Shown here one piece after another: positions 43,450 through 51,480 of a stretch of DNA of 64,000 bases (position 1 is its first letter; each line of letters starts with the position of its first letter). A model generated the notes under the pieces. The model was given only the letters and a program-made list of their open reading frames with translations, searched no databases and was not told where the DNA came from. This DNA is from Marinobacterium nitratireducens (GTDB taxonomy: Bacteria; Pseudomonadota; Gammaproteobacteria; Pseudomonadales; Balneatricaceae), in NCBI RefSeq assembly GCF_014645375.1, contig NZ_BMLT01000003.1, forward strand, positions 355,983 through 419,982, in the 5' to 3' direction. The translations under genes and the position numbers were made by a program.

Positions 43450-43605
43450 TCAGGCGGCCAGCAGGCGCCAGAGGCGCTCGTCATCGAGGTGTTCGGCAGC
43501 CATCGCATCGAAGCCGACATCCTGCCGGGTACGGCGATCAAGACGGACGGGCCTGCAAACGGCACGGCGACTCACAAGGCGACGGATCAGTTTGTACAGT
43601 TTCAT
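43450..43605 (-). CDS. Small basic protein, 51 residues
   Basis: The ATG (complement of 43603-43605) is preceded by GGAGGATTCCACC, a near-ideal ribosome binding site; the stop is TGA at 43450-43452. The product starts MKLYKLIRRLVSRRAVCRPV and continues RLDRRTRQDVGFDAMAAEHL, ending LWRLLAA: a very basic N-terminal helix and an acidic C-terminal helix. The pattern loosely recalls DUF1127/YjiS-like small proteins, but I cannot assign a family. It lies downstream of the oxygenase-reductase pair on the same strand. Confidence 0.55.
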   Translation of the reverse strand: MKLYKLIRRLVSRRAVCRPVRLDRRTRQDVGFDAMAAEHLDDERLWRLLAA

Positions 43606-43633
43606 GGTGGAATCCTCCGTTTAGGGCCCGGCG

Positions 43634-44770
43634 TCAGAACGCCTGTCCCGGCGGCTGCTGTTCCATGGCCAGGTATCCGGTGAACAGGTGCTGGCGTTTT
43701 TCCTGCAGTGGATGGAAGTGCGACGCCTGGCTGTCCCGGAACAGCGCTTCAATGCCGTTGCCGCACATGAAGCCTCGACCGCCGCTGGCCTCGAGCGCCT
43801 TGGAGGCGGTCAGCTTGCACGCCTCGGCGGCAATGGTCTTGCGCTTGACGATCTCGTTGACCGTTTCCAGGCAGGCCTCGAAGCGGAAATCGTCGACCAG
43901 CTCGATCATGCTGGCATGGGCCAGCTCCGCCGTGGTCAGGGCATTCTCCATCTCGCCAAGCAGGTACGGCGTTACCGGATCCCGGCTGCTCTTGCACAGC
44001 GACCTTGCCCGCGCCGCGGCCTCGCGGGCGACTCCGCAATAGACCGACAGGATAAGTGGCAGCGCCACCGGCAGTACCACCGCCCAGATGCTGTGAAAGT
44101 CGCCGCGTGGCCGGCGCAGGGCGATGCTGGCGTCCGGTATGAAGACGTTTTCCAGCTTCACACTGTTGGAACCGGAGCCGCGCATACCCAGCGGATACCA
44201 GTCGTCCAGTAGCGACACGCCTTCCGCCTTCAGCGATACCGGGAAGTGCAGCACCTGCCAGCCCGCGTCCGGATCCTCCCAGGGCGCCGAGGTGACCAGC
44301 ACATCCCCGGCGGGCGAGCCGCTGGCAAAGCGCTTGACGCCGCTCAGGCTGAAGCCGCCTTCGACCCGCTTCATGCAGCCGTTGGATGCCAGCCAGTCGC
44401 CGGCGCCGGTACTCACCAGCACCAGTTCGCAGGCACCGACCTTTTCCAGCAGTGCCCGGCCCGGACGACCGTGCAGGTCGTTGTAGCGATTGGCCGCGAC
44501 GATGTGCGTATGCATCGAACAGGACAGCGCTGTCGACGGATGCAGTGCGGCGAGCGCGCCGAGAAAGCCACAGAGCTCCCGGTACCTGAAACCGCCGCCG
44601 CCACAGTCCTCGGGCACCAGTGCAGAAAAGATCTTCGCCTCTTTCAGCAGCCGGTAGTTGTCAGTTGAAAAATGTCCGTCCCGGTCGGCCGCAGCTCCGT
44701 TTTCCCTGATCTGATCGCCAACGCACTCCAGGATGCCGGCCAGCTTTTCGTTCAGTGCCAAAGTTTTCAT
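43634..44770 (-). CDS. ACAD-fold protein, probable oxygenase of a two-component flavin monooxygenase
   Basis: 378 residues of the acyl-CoA dehydrogenase superfamily: N-terminal helices, middle beta domain (STGAGDWLASNGCMKRVEGGFSLSG; DDWYPLGMRGSGSNSVKLENVFIPD) and C-terminal helices with GGRGFMCGNGIEALFRDSQA. The usual C-terminal EGT catalytic glutamate motif is absent; the position reads FHPLQEKRQHL. That loss, together with the flavin reductase encoded 27 bases upstream, argues for a group D monooxygenase (HpaH-C2, HsaA or IacA type) rather than a dehydrogenase. With hpa genes nearby and no hpaB, 4-hydroxyphenylacetate is a candidate substrate. Confidence 0.65.
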   Translation of the reverse strand: MKTLALNEKLAGILECVGDQIRENGAAADRDGHFSTDNYRLLKEAKIFSALVPEDCGGGGFRYRELCGFLGALAALHPSTALSCSMHTHIVAANRYNDLHGRPGRALLEKVGACELVLVSTGAGDWLASNGCMKRVEGGFSLSGVKRFASGSPAGDVLVTSAPWEDPDAGWQVLHFPVSLKAEGVSLLDDWYPLGMRGSGSNSVKLENVFIPDASIALRRPRGDFHSIWAVVLPVALPLILSVYCGVAREAAARARSLCKSSRDPVTPYLLGEMENALTTAELAHASMIELVDDFRFEACLETVNEIVKRKTIAAEACKLTASKALEASGGRGFMCGNGIEALFRDSQASHFHPLQEKRQHLFTGYLAMEQQPPGQAF

Positions 44771-44797
44771 TGGGTTAGCCTCACAATATTGTTGTTA

Positions 44798-45337
44798 TCA
44801 ACTTGCAGAAATCGGCGCTTGGGCGGCGCCCCCGACAACAGCCGTCGACACCAGTGCACCGCGGGAAAAAACCAGAGGAGAGCAGCCGCCTGCTGCAAAG
44901 TCCTGCACCTCACCGACCAGCATCAGGTGATCACCAAGGGGAATGCACCGGTACAGCCGACAGCGGATCCAGGCGATGGCACCGGGGATTCTTGGAACCG
45001 ACCCGGCGGCACCCTTCTCCTCGATCTCCTCGATGTCCGCGAACTTGTCGGCACCGCGAGTCGCGAAGCGGCGGGCCAGATCGGCCTGGTCGTGACCGAG
45101 AACCGAAATTAAAAAGTCGCTGCAGCGGGAAAAGACATCGAAGCTTGCCGAGCGGCGATCGATGCACCAGCCGAGCAACGGTGGGTCCAGCGAAATCGAC
45201 ACTAGGCTGTTAATGGTCATGCCAACCGGACTGCCATCTGCCCCCCGGGTGGAGGCAACGGCGACGCCGGTCGTCCACACGCCGAGCGTTTTACGCAATT
45301 CGGCGATATCGATGGTTGTTTTGATTGACTGACACAT
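44798..45337 (-). CDS. Flavin reductase component (HpaC/RutF-like)
   Basis: 179 residues of the flavin reductase-like domain family: LRKTLGVWTTGVAVASTRGADGSPVGMTINSLVSISLDPPLLGWCIDRRS is the FMN-binding split barrel, followed by FLISVLGHDQADLARRFATRG and a C-terminal GDHLMLVGEVQDF. It would supply reduced flavin to the ACAD-fold partner downstream. Transcribed divergently from the HxlR regulator across a 156-base spacer with a tandem dyad. Confidence 0.8.
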   Translation of the reverse strand: MCQSIKTTIDIAELRKTLGVWTTGVAVASTRGADGSPVGMTINSLVSISLDPPLLGWCIDRRSASFDVFSRCSDFLISVLGHDQADLARRFATRGADKFADIEEIEEKGAAGSVPRIPGAIAWIRCRLYRCIPLGDHLMLVGEVQDFAAGGCSPLVFSRGALVSTAVVGGAAQAPISAS

Positions 45338-45426
45338 TCCGAACCTCCCGAAAAAATCACCCTGACCACGAGATTCAGGTTACGCCTGGAGGCCGTTGCC
45401 TTTTACTTCACAAACTGGAGAAACCC

Positions 45427-45465
45427 ACTACAGTTTTTGTAGTAACGCACTACTGGAAAAGTAGT
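45427..45465. promoter_or_regulatory. Tandem dyad operator, probable HxlR-type site
   Basis: Two inverted repeats, ACTACA-N5-TGTAGT (45427-45443) and ACTAC-N7-GTAGT (45449-45465). Both half-sites are exactly 22 bases apart (two DNA turns), so two dimers could bind the same face. The site lies between the flavin reductase gene and the HxlR gene, 29 bases before the latter's ATG. Confidence 0.65.
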
Positions 45466-45493
45466 TTCCTACCCCCGAAGGCGGAGCCCTGTC

Positions 45494-46189
45494 ATGAGCT
45501 ACCAACAGTTCTGCCCGATCGCCAAGGCCATGGAGGTGCTGGGCGAACGCTGGACCCTATTGCTGGTAAGGGAATTGTTGATGGGCGCTACCCGCTTCAG
45601 CGAGTTTCAGCGCGGCCTCGGTCAGATGTCGCCGAGCCTGCTGACCAAGCGCCTGACAAGCCTGGAGCAGGACGGTCTGCTGGTGCGCAAACGGATTCCG
45701 GGACAGCGCGGCTACGAGTACTTTCCGACCGATGCCTGCCGCGACCTCATGCCGGTGGTCGAGCAGATGGGGCACTGGGGCATGCGCTGGGCCAGGGATC
45801 GTCTGACCGAGGACGACTATGACCTGGAGCTGCTGATGCTCTACCTCGAGCGCAGCATCTGCCCCGACAAGCTCATCGGCCAGGAAACCGTCATCCGCTT
45901 CAACTTCAACGATATCGGCGAATACCCGAACTGGTGGATCGTGGTCAGCGGGGGTGATGTCGATGTCTGCGTCCACGACCCCGGAAAGGAGGTCGACGTC
46001 TACTTCACCGTCTGCCTCAAGGTCATGTGCCAGCTGTGGATGGGCGATATCAGCTACCGCAAGGCCATCGCCGACGGCACGCTCAAGCTGATCGGACCGC
46101 CGGACCTGACCCGGCATGTGGAGCGCTGGCTCAAACCCAGCATCTTCGCCGGCATTCCGCCGGCGCGCGCTATCGTGGAGCCGGCGTGA
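45494..46189 (+). CDS. HxlR-type regulator with SCP2-like C-terminal domain
   Basis: 231 residues. Residues 1-105 form the HxlR winged helix (CPIAKAMEVLGERWTLLLVRELLMGATRFSEFQRGLGQMSPSLLTKRL...YFPTDACRDLMPVVEQMGHWG), including the N-terminal cysteine. The remaining 125 residues (LIGQETVIRFNFND...VYFTVCLKVMCQLWMGDISYRKAIADGTLKLIG) look like an SCP2 sterol-carrier-like ligand domain, suggesting a hydrophobic or aromatic effector. Divergent from the oxygenase pair and probably its regulator. Confidence 0.8.
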   Translation: MSYQQFCPIAKAMEVLGERWTLLLVRELLMGATRFSEFQRGLGQMSPSLLTKRLTSLEQDGLLVRKRIPGQRGYEYFPTDACRDLMPVVEQMGHWGMRWARDRLTEDDYDLELLMLYLERSICPDKLIGQETVIRFNFNDIGEYPNWWIVVSGGDVDVCVHDPGKEVDVYFTVCLKVMCQLWMGDISYRKAIADGTLKLIGPPDLTRHVERWLKPSIFAGIPPARAIVEPA

Positions 46190-46218
46190 TAGAGGATGGA
46201 ACCCCCGGCCTGGCAGAC

Positions 46219-46357
46219 TGTTGAAAATCTATCTGCGTTGCCGAATGCTGTGTTAAAAGGCAGGGGATCACGCCCAGGGTAAATCCTAGGATGGGTGAAA
46301 CGACGCTTGGTACGGGGCATCCGTTGCCGACTCGGCCCAGGCGTCGTGGAACCCATC
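46219..46357. repeat. Interspersed element copy with extension module
   Basis: 46219-46280 carries TTGAAAATCTATCTGCGT...ACGCCCAGGG, the reverse complement of 16491-16562. 46289-46357 is the hairpin GGATGGGTGAAACGACGC...GGCGTCGTGGAACCCATC. Together they show the element has a fixed modular order. The spacer up to 46476 holds nothing else recognised. Confidence 0.85.
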
Positions 46358-46476
46358 AGGGTGGCGGACCTGCAGGAGCGCGCACAGGGCGCGAGCCCCA
46401 GGGCTGCAGTTTCGCAGGGGATTGGACCTCTGAAATTGATCGAAAATGACAGCGCACCATGGCACGCCGGACACCG

Positions 46477-48141
46477 TCATAGCCGCGGCGTGGCGCGCTG
46501 AACGATAGCCTCGACATCGACGCCGCGAGGCAGATTGCCGTAGACCAGGCCGCTGACCTCGGGGTTGAGGCGCGAAGCGCAGAACGCATCGGCCACGGCG
46601 CTGTCACCGAAACGCACCAGCAGCGAACCCTGCATTGCCAACGCCATTTTCTCCACCAGGCTGCGGGCCCGCAGTTCGAAATCGTCCCGGTCGGCGAGCT
46701 CGGCCTGAAGCTTTGCCATGAACAGGTCCAGATGGCGATTGCCGCCCGCGGCGTGCCGGATCTCCGCGGCAAAGGCCTCAAGGATGCCGGGGTCGCGCCC
46801 CATGGCCCGCAGTACGTCCAGACACTGAACGTTGCCACTGCCCTCCCAGATCGAGTTCACCGGAGACTCGCGCAGCAGCCGCGGCATGATGCAGTCCTCC
46901 ATCAGCCCCATGCCGCCGATACACTCCATCGCCTCGTAGGCGTGGCCCGGCGTGCGCTTGCAGATCCAGTACTTGCCAACGGCGGTGCCAAGACGGACCA
47001 GCTGCTTCTCGTGCTCGTCCGCGGCCTGGCCGTCGAGCGCGCGGGCGATGCGCATGGTCATCATCAGCGCCGCCTCGTGCTCGATCGCCAGATCCGCCAG
47101 CACGTTGCGCATCAGCGGCTGATCCGCAAGGCGCTTGCCGAAAGCCGACCGGTGGGCCGCATGGTGCGTCGCCTGAGCAACCGCCTGACGCATGCCGGCG
47201 GAGGATCCGATCATGCAGTCGAAACGGGTCATCGCCACCATCTCGATGATGGTCGGTACGCCGCGCCCTTCCTCGCCGATCATCAGCGCCCAGGCGCCGC
47301 GCAGTTCGGTTTCGCTGGAGGCGTTGGCAACGTTGCCCATCTTGTTCTTGAGACGCTGGATCTGCAGCGGATTCTTGCTGCCATCGGGCCGCCAGCGCGG
47401 CAGCAGGAAGCAGGACAGACCGCCCGGCGCCTGGGCCAGTACCAGGTAGGCATCGCTCATCGGCGCGGATACGAAATACTTGTGCCCCACCAGCTCGTAG
47501 GCCTGCCCCGGACCGCCAGTGTCCAGCGGATAGGCCCGGGTGGTATTGGCGCGCACATCCGAACCGCCCTGCTTCTCCGTCATCGCCATGCCGATGGTGA
47601 GCCCGGGCTTCTGCGCATCCGGGACGTTGCGGGAATCATACTCCCGCGCCATGATTTTCGGTGCCCACTGCTCGAAAACCTCCGGCTGCCTGCGCAGCGC
47701 CGGAATCGCCGCCGAGGTCATGCTGATCGGGCACAGGTGCCCGGCCTCGACCTGGGTCATCAGGTAGAACTTCGCCGCACGCTCGACCTGGGCGCCGGGC
47801 CCCGGGTGACGCCAGTGGGAAGCATGCAGGCCGTGCTCGATCGACGCCTTCATCAACTGATGATAGGCCGGGTGAAAGCGCACCTCGTCGCGGCGATTGC
47901 CGCGAATATCGTGGGTATGCAGCACCGGCTTGTTTTCATTGGCCTGGAAGCCCCACTCGATCCACTGCGACGAGCCGGCGAGAGCGCCGAAAGCGCTCAG
48001 GGCGTCGGACGCCCGGCCCGCGCCCTCACGCGCCACGGCCTCGACCAGCGCCCGGTCCTGCCGGTAGAGGTTATAATCGGTCAGAATCGGCGCCTGATTG
48101 AGCACTTCATGGGTTTCGGCGAGGTAGCGGCTATCGGTCAT
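46477..48141 (-). CDS. aidB: AidB-like acyl-CoA dehydrogenase family protein
   Basis: 554 residues, matching AidB length (about 541). Characteristic segments: EVLNQAPILTDYNLYRQDRAL near the start, MTEKQGGSDVRANTT, GAWALMIGEEGRGVPTIIEMV and VNSIWEGSGNVQCLDVLRAM. E. coli AidB is an alkylation-response flavoprotein with weak dehydrogenase activity; other homologues act in fatty-acid metabolism. ATG 48141 is chosen because MTDSRYLAETHEVLNQ is the family start. Two TetR-type operators lie 65-106 bases upstream. Confidence 0.8.
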   Translation of the reverse strand: MTDSRYLAETHEVLNQAPILTDYNLYRQDRALVEAVAREGAGRASDALSAFGALAGSSQWIEWGFQANENKPVLHTHDIRGNRRDEVRFHPAYHQLMKASIEHGLHASHWRHPGPGAQVERAAKFYLMTQVEAGHLCPISMTSAAIPALRRQPEVFEQWAPKIMAREYDSRNVPDAQKPGLTIGMAMTEKQGGSDVRANTTRAYPLDTGGPGQAYELVGHKYFVSAPMSDAYLVLAQAPGGLSCFLLPRWRPDGSKNPLQIQRLKNKMGNVANASSETELRGAWALMIGEEGRGVPTIIEMVAMTRFDCMIGSSAGMRQAVAQATHHAAHRSAFGKRLADQPLMRNVLADLAIEHEAALMMTMRIARALDGQAADEHEKQLVRLGTAVGKYWICKRTPGHAYEAMECIGGMGLMEDCIMPRLLRESPVNSIWEGSGNVQCLDVLRAMGRDPGILEAFAAEIRHAAGGNRHLDLFMAKLQAELADRDDFELRARSLVEKMALAMQGSLLVRFGDSAVADAFCASRLNPEVSGLVYGNLPRGVDVEAIVQRATPRL

Positions 48142-48205
48142 CAGCACTGATCTCCGGACGTGTCCAGGATACCGCACCAAACTGTGGACCGGCACCCCAA
48201 AAAAA

Positions 48206-48247
48206 GTGAATAGCAGTTCACTCCTTTACGAGTGAACCACCATTCAC
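48206..48247. promoter_or_regulatory. Double GTGAA-N6-TTCAC operator upstream of aidB
   Basis: GTGAATAGCAGTTCAC (48206-48221) and GTGAACCACCATTCAC (48232-48247) are each palindromic and together form one 42-base dyad centred at 48226.5. Spacing between centres is 26 bases. The form suits a TetR-family repressor, but no TetR gene is in the window. Confidence 0.65.
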
Positions 48248-48343
48248 CTTATTAATCAACCTGCCAGAGCTCCGCCGCCAGGGCAATCGCACTATCACGA
48301 GTCGATGACAAGATCGGCAGGGTCGATGTGGTCGGGCCTGTCT

Positions 48344-48722
48344 GACACGCCGTGAACTCGTCCCTGAGGGCTCGGCTGCCGCCGTCCTGGCGGCAGACGG
48401 TCAGCCAGACCCGACCACATCAGCCTCGGAGAGCCCGGTGCCGGTACGAAAACTGCTTAATTTCGGCATTTGTAGAAACTGGACGGCAAAACTATCCGCC
48501 GCTCCCACCGTCGTTCAGCAGCTCGTGCACTGCGCCAGCTTCATGCCTGGTACTGTGAGGCTCGCCTGCCGGCTTGCCAGGCCACTGTCGGGTAGCGAAC
48601 CGGGTTCGGTGCGTCTGTCGGTTGGCACCGCATTGTCGAGGGGTGGGGGTACCGCTTCAGGGCGACCGTCTGCCGCCATGGACGGCGGCAGTCGAGCGGT
48701 CAGGGACGACGTAAAGCGTGTC
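48344..48722. repeat. 59-bp inverted repeats flanking a 261-base gene-free segment
   Basis: 48344-48402 and 48664-48722 are inverted copies; the shared arm runs GACACGC...CGTCCCTGA...CTGCCGCCGTCC...GGCGGCAGACGGTC with a handful of mismatches. Each arm itself contains a short dyad around CTGCCGCCGTCCtGGCGGCAG. The enclosed segment and the rest of the 734-base spacer show no convincing gene. A further long dyad GATGTGGTCGGG...CCCGACCACATC brackets the first arm. Confidence 0.75.
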
Positions 48723-48875
48723 GCCCGGAAACGGTACCGCCGGCCCGGACTGGCACTCACAGTCGTCAGGTAGTGGATTGCCCTGGTTCCGCCGCCAGGC
48801 CTCGGTGTCGATCCGGTCCCGGGCATTCAGCCAGGGTGTCGAAGAACGCCACGACCGCAAATCATCAACACGCCA

Positions 48876-49802
48876 TCAAACCCGTCCGGCATAGGCCTTG
48901 GCCTTGTCGGCAACCGAGGCCTTCGGGCCCGGCACACTGGCACCGGTCTGCGGCGTGACCGGGAAAATGGCGTTGATCTGACCGGTACCCGAGCTGCCGA
49001 AATAGGGAGTGACGATCTCGGCGCCTCGGTCGTACTCGGACCAGCCCAGTGCGCCCAGCAGCATGGCGGTATCGTGCATGAAGCCCTCGCCGTGCCCCTT
49101 GACCGCGTACTCGGGCAGCATTTGGCAGAAGGCGTCCCATTCACCGCGCTTCCACATCTCGACGACTTCGTGATCGAGCATCTCGAGGAAGGGGCTCCAG
49201 ATCCGGTTGAGGTAATCCGGCGCCTGGCCGTTCTGGGCGAAGCGGTGCGACAGCGAGCCGCTGGCGAGGATTGCCACCGTGCCGTCGTAGTGCTGCTCGA
49301 TTGCCTCGCGCATGGCCCAGCCAAGGCGCGCGCTGTCGTCCAGGTAGTGCGCCATGCACATGGCCGAAACCGAGATCACCTTGAAGTGCCGGTCTTGGTT
49401 CATGTAGCGCATCGGTACCAGGGTGCCGTATTCCGGGTCCAGCGAGGTGGCATCGTGTGCCAGCGTCTCGACGCCGTGCCCGTTGCAGGCCTTGGCCAGA
49501 ATGCGTCCGAGTTCGGGGTTGCCGTCGAAGCCGAACTCCATATTGGAGATGAAGTGCGGCAGCTCGTTGCTGGTATAGGTGCCCGCAAAATGCGGTGCGC
49601 AGTTGATGTGGTAGGCGGCATTGACCAGCCAGTGGGTATCGAACACCACTATGGTATCCACGCCCAGCTCCCGGCAGCGACGACCGATTTCAAGATGGCC
49701 GTCGATGGCGGACTGGCGGCAGCCCTTCTGCGGCCCGTCCAGTTCCGACAGATACATCGACGGCACATGCGTGATCTTGGCGGCTAACGCGAGTTTGCCC
49801 AT
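48876..49802 (-). CDS. hpaD: 3,4-dihydroxyphenylacetate (homoprotocatechuate) 2,3-dioxygenase
   Basis: 308 residues, class III (LigB-type) extradiol dioxygenase. ITHVPSMYLSELDGPQKGCRQ with metal-ligand His12, then FDTHWLVNAAYHINCAPHFAG, and LASGSLSHRFAQNGQ. It cleaves homoprotocatechuate to 5-carboxymethyl-2-hydroxymuconate semialdehyde using Fe(II). Last gene of the hpaF-hpaR-ALDH-hpaD operon, 97 bases after the ALDH stop. Confidence 0.9.
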   Translation of the reverse strand: MGKLALAAKITHVPSMYLSELDGPQKGCRQSAIDGHLEIGRRCRELGVDTIVVFDTHWLVNAAYHINCAPHFAGTYTSNELPHFISNMEFGFDGNPELGRILAKACNGHGVETLAHDATSLDPEYGTLVPMRYMNQDRHFKVISVSAMCMAHYLDDSARLGWAMREAIEQHYDGTVAILASGSLSHRFAQNGQAPDYLNRIWSPFLEMLDHEVVEMWKRGEWDAFCQMLPEYAVKGHGEGFMHDTAMLLGALGWSEYDRGAEIVTPYFGSSGTGQINAIFPVTPQTGASVPGPKASVADKAKAYAGRV

Positions 49803-49899
49803 GCTATTACCCTTTTGTTGTTGGCTACGGGTGCTGCCCTGCAGCGACCCGGCAATTTCAGTTTGGCGTAAAAGTCGTGACGGTGACTGCGATCTGGTA

Positions 49900-51330
49900 T
49901 CAGTTCGGGTCGCGCACCACCAGCAACCGCAGTTCGGTCATATCCTCGATGGCGTAGCGCACGCCTTCGCGGCCCAGACCACTGTCCTTCACGCCACCGT
50001 AGGGCATGTGGTCGACGCGCCAGGACGGCACATCGCCGATCACCACCCCGCCGACTTCCAGCTCATCCCAGGCTTTCTGAATCTTGTAGATATCGCGGGT
50101 GAAGATGCCGGCCTGCAGGCCAAAATCGGAGTTGTTCACCTCGGCCAGCGCCGCGTCGAAATCGCTGAAACGCGACAGGATAGCTACCGGGCCGAACGCC
50201 TCCTGGGTGTTGACGTCGAGCTCCGCAGAGACGTTCTCCAGCAGCGTCGCCTGCAGCATGGCGCCGTCGCGCTCGCCGCCGGCCAGCAGGGTGGCGCCCT
50301 GCTCCAGCGCATCGGTAACCCAGCCGTGCAGACGCGCGGCTTCCTTCTCGGAAATCATCGGCCCGATGAAAGTGGACTCGTCGTGCGGGTCGCCGGATTT
50401 CAGTGACCTGACCGCGTCGGTCAGACGCTCGCGCACGGCGTCATAGAGCGACTCGTGCACCAGTATCCGCTGCACGCTGATGCAGCTCTGGCCCGACTGA
50501 TAGTAAGCGCCGAAGACGATTCGCTCGACGGCGTCTTCGATATCTGTGCCCTCGTCCACAACGCAGGCGGCGTTGCCGCCAAGCTCCAGCACCACCGGCT
50601 TTTTCCCGGCCCTGGCCTTGAGCTGCCAGCCCACTTCCGGGGAACCCGTGAAGCTCAGCAGCTTGAGGCGCTCATCGGTGGTGAAGAGATCGGCACCGTC
50701 ACGGTGACAGGGCAGAATCGAGAAAGCGCCTTTGGGCAGATCGGTCTCCGCCAGTATCTCACCGATGATCAGCGCACCGATCGGCGTGAGGCTCGCGGGT
50801 TTGAGCACGAAGGGACAGCCCGCGGCCAGTGCCGGCGCGACCTTGTGCGCCGCCAGGTTGAGCGGAAAGTTGAACGGCGAAATAAAGGAGCAGGGTCCGA
50901 TCGGTACCCGTTTCCACATCCCAGTGTAACCTTCCGCGCGGGGGCTGATGTCCATCGGCACCACCTCACCGCCGATGCGCACCGACTCTTCGGCAGCGAT
51001 ACGGAAGGTATCGATCAGCCGGGTCACCTCGCCGCGGGCGTCCTTGATCGGCTTGCCCGCCTCGACACAGAGCGCTTCGGCCAGCTCGTCGAAGCGCTCC
51101 TCGAAACGCTTCACGCAATGGTTCAGAATCGCCTGGCGCCTGTAAGCCGGAAGCTTGCGCATCGGTTCCGTCGCCTCGACCGCTGCCGCGATGGCGCGAT
51201 CGATCGCCTCGACGTTGGCCAGGGCGACGCGGGTCGCGACCTCACCGCTGTACTTGTCGACAACCGCCAGGTCCTGGTTGGGCGCCTCGGCAACGTTGGC
51301 TAGGAAGTAGGGATAGCTGGATTTCAGCAT
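49900..51330 (-). CDS. Aldehyde dehydrogenase in the hpa operon, candidate succinic semialdehyde dehydrogenase
   Basis: 476 residues. NAD(P)-binding and catalytic motifs: FISPFNFPLNLAAHKVAPALAAGCPFVLKP, VVLELGGNAACV (general base Glu) and YYQSGQSCISVQRI (catalytic Cys). It belongs to the lactaldehyde/phosphonoacetaldehyde-like ALDH group, distinct from HpaE at 56.1 kb. HpaI yields pyruvate and succinic semialdehyde, so this enzyme could finish the pathway; phenylacetaldehyde oxidation is the alternative. A perfect 18-base palindrome of the HpaR-box type lies 70-87 bases upstream. Confidence 0.8.
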   Translation of the reverse strand: MLKSSYPYFLANVAEAPNQDLAVVDKYSGEVATRVALANVEAIDRAIAAAVEATEPMRKLPAYRRQAILNHCVKRFEERFDELAEALCVEAGKPIKDARGEVTRLIDTFRIAAEESVRIGGEVVPMDISPRAEGYTGMWKRVPIGPCSFISPFNFPLNLAAHKVAPALAAGCPFVLKPASLTPIGALIIGEILAETDLPKGAFSILPCHRDGADLFTTDERLKLLSFTGSPEVGWQLKARAGKKPVVLELGGNAACVVDEGTDIEDAVERIVFGAYYQSGQSCISVQRILVHESLYDAVRERLTDAVRSLKSGDPHDESTFIGPMISEKEAARLHGWVTDALEQGATLLAGGERDGAMLQATLLENVSAELDVNTQEAFGPVAILSRFSDFDAALAEVNNSDFGLQAGIFTRDIYKIQKAWDELEVGGVVIGDVPSWRVDHMPYGGVKDSGLGREGVRYAIEDMTELRLLVVRDPN

Positions 51331-51399
51331 TGAAGTCGGTCTCCGTCTGTGGGTCCGGGATGCACCAGGCGTCCGCTGCACCCGATACCGATCACGAAT

Positions 51400-51417
51400 T
51401 AATTAATATATTAATTA
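51400..51417. promoter_or_regulatory. HpaR-type box upstream of the ALDH gene
   Basis: TAATTAATATATTAATTA is a perfect 18-base palindrome sharing the TTAATATATTAA core with the three other boxes near 52.5-52.75 kb. It separates hpaR from the ALDH-hpaD genes and suggests an internal, HpaR-controlled promoter. Confidence 0.55.
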
Positions 51418-51480
51418 TATACCTGTAACGACACCGCCGGGATGACCTGTCCCCCGCCGGAGCGCTTCAGCGCCTCAATT

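Noticed and set aside
46732-48150. 472-codon frame opposite aidB
   Set aside because: Arg/His/Gln-rich shadow; aidB on the other strand has full family motifs.
48403-48663. Gene between the 59-bp inverted arms
   Set aside because: Frames are short, lack ribosome binding sites and look like no protein.
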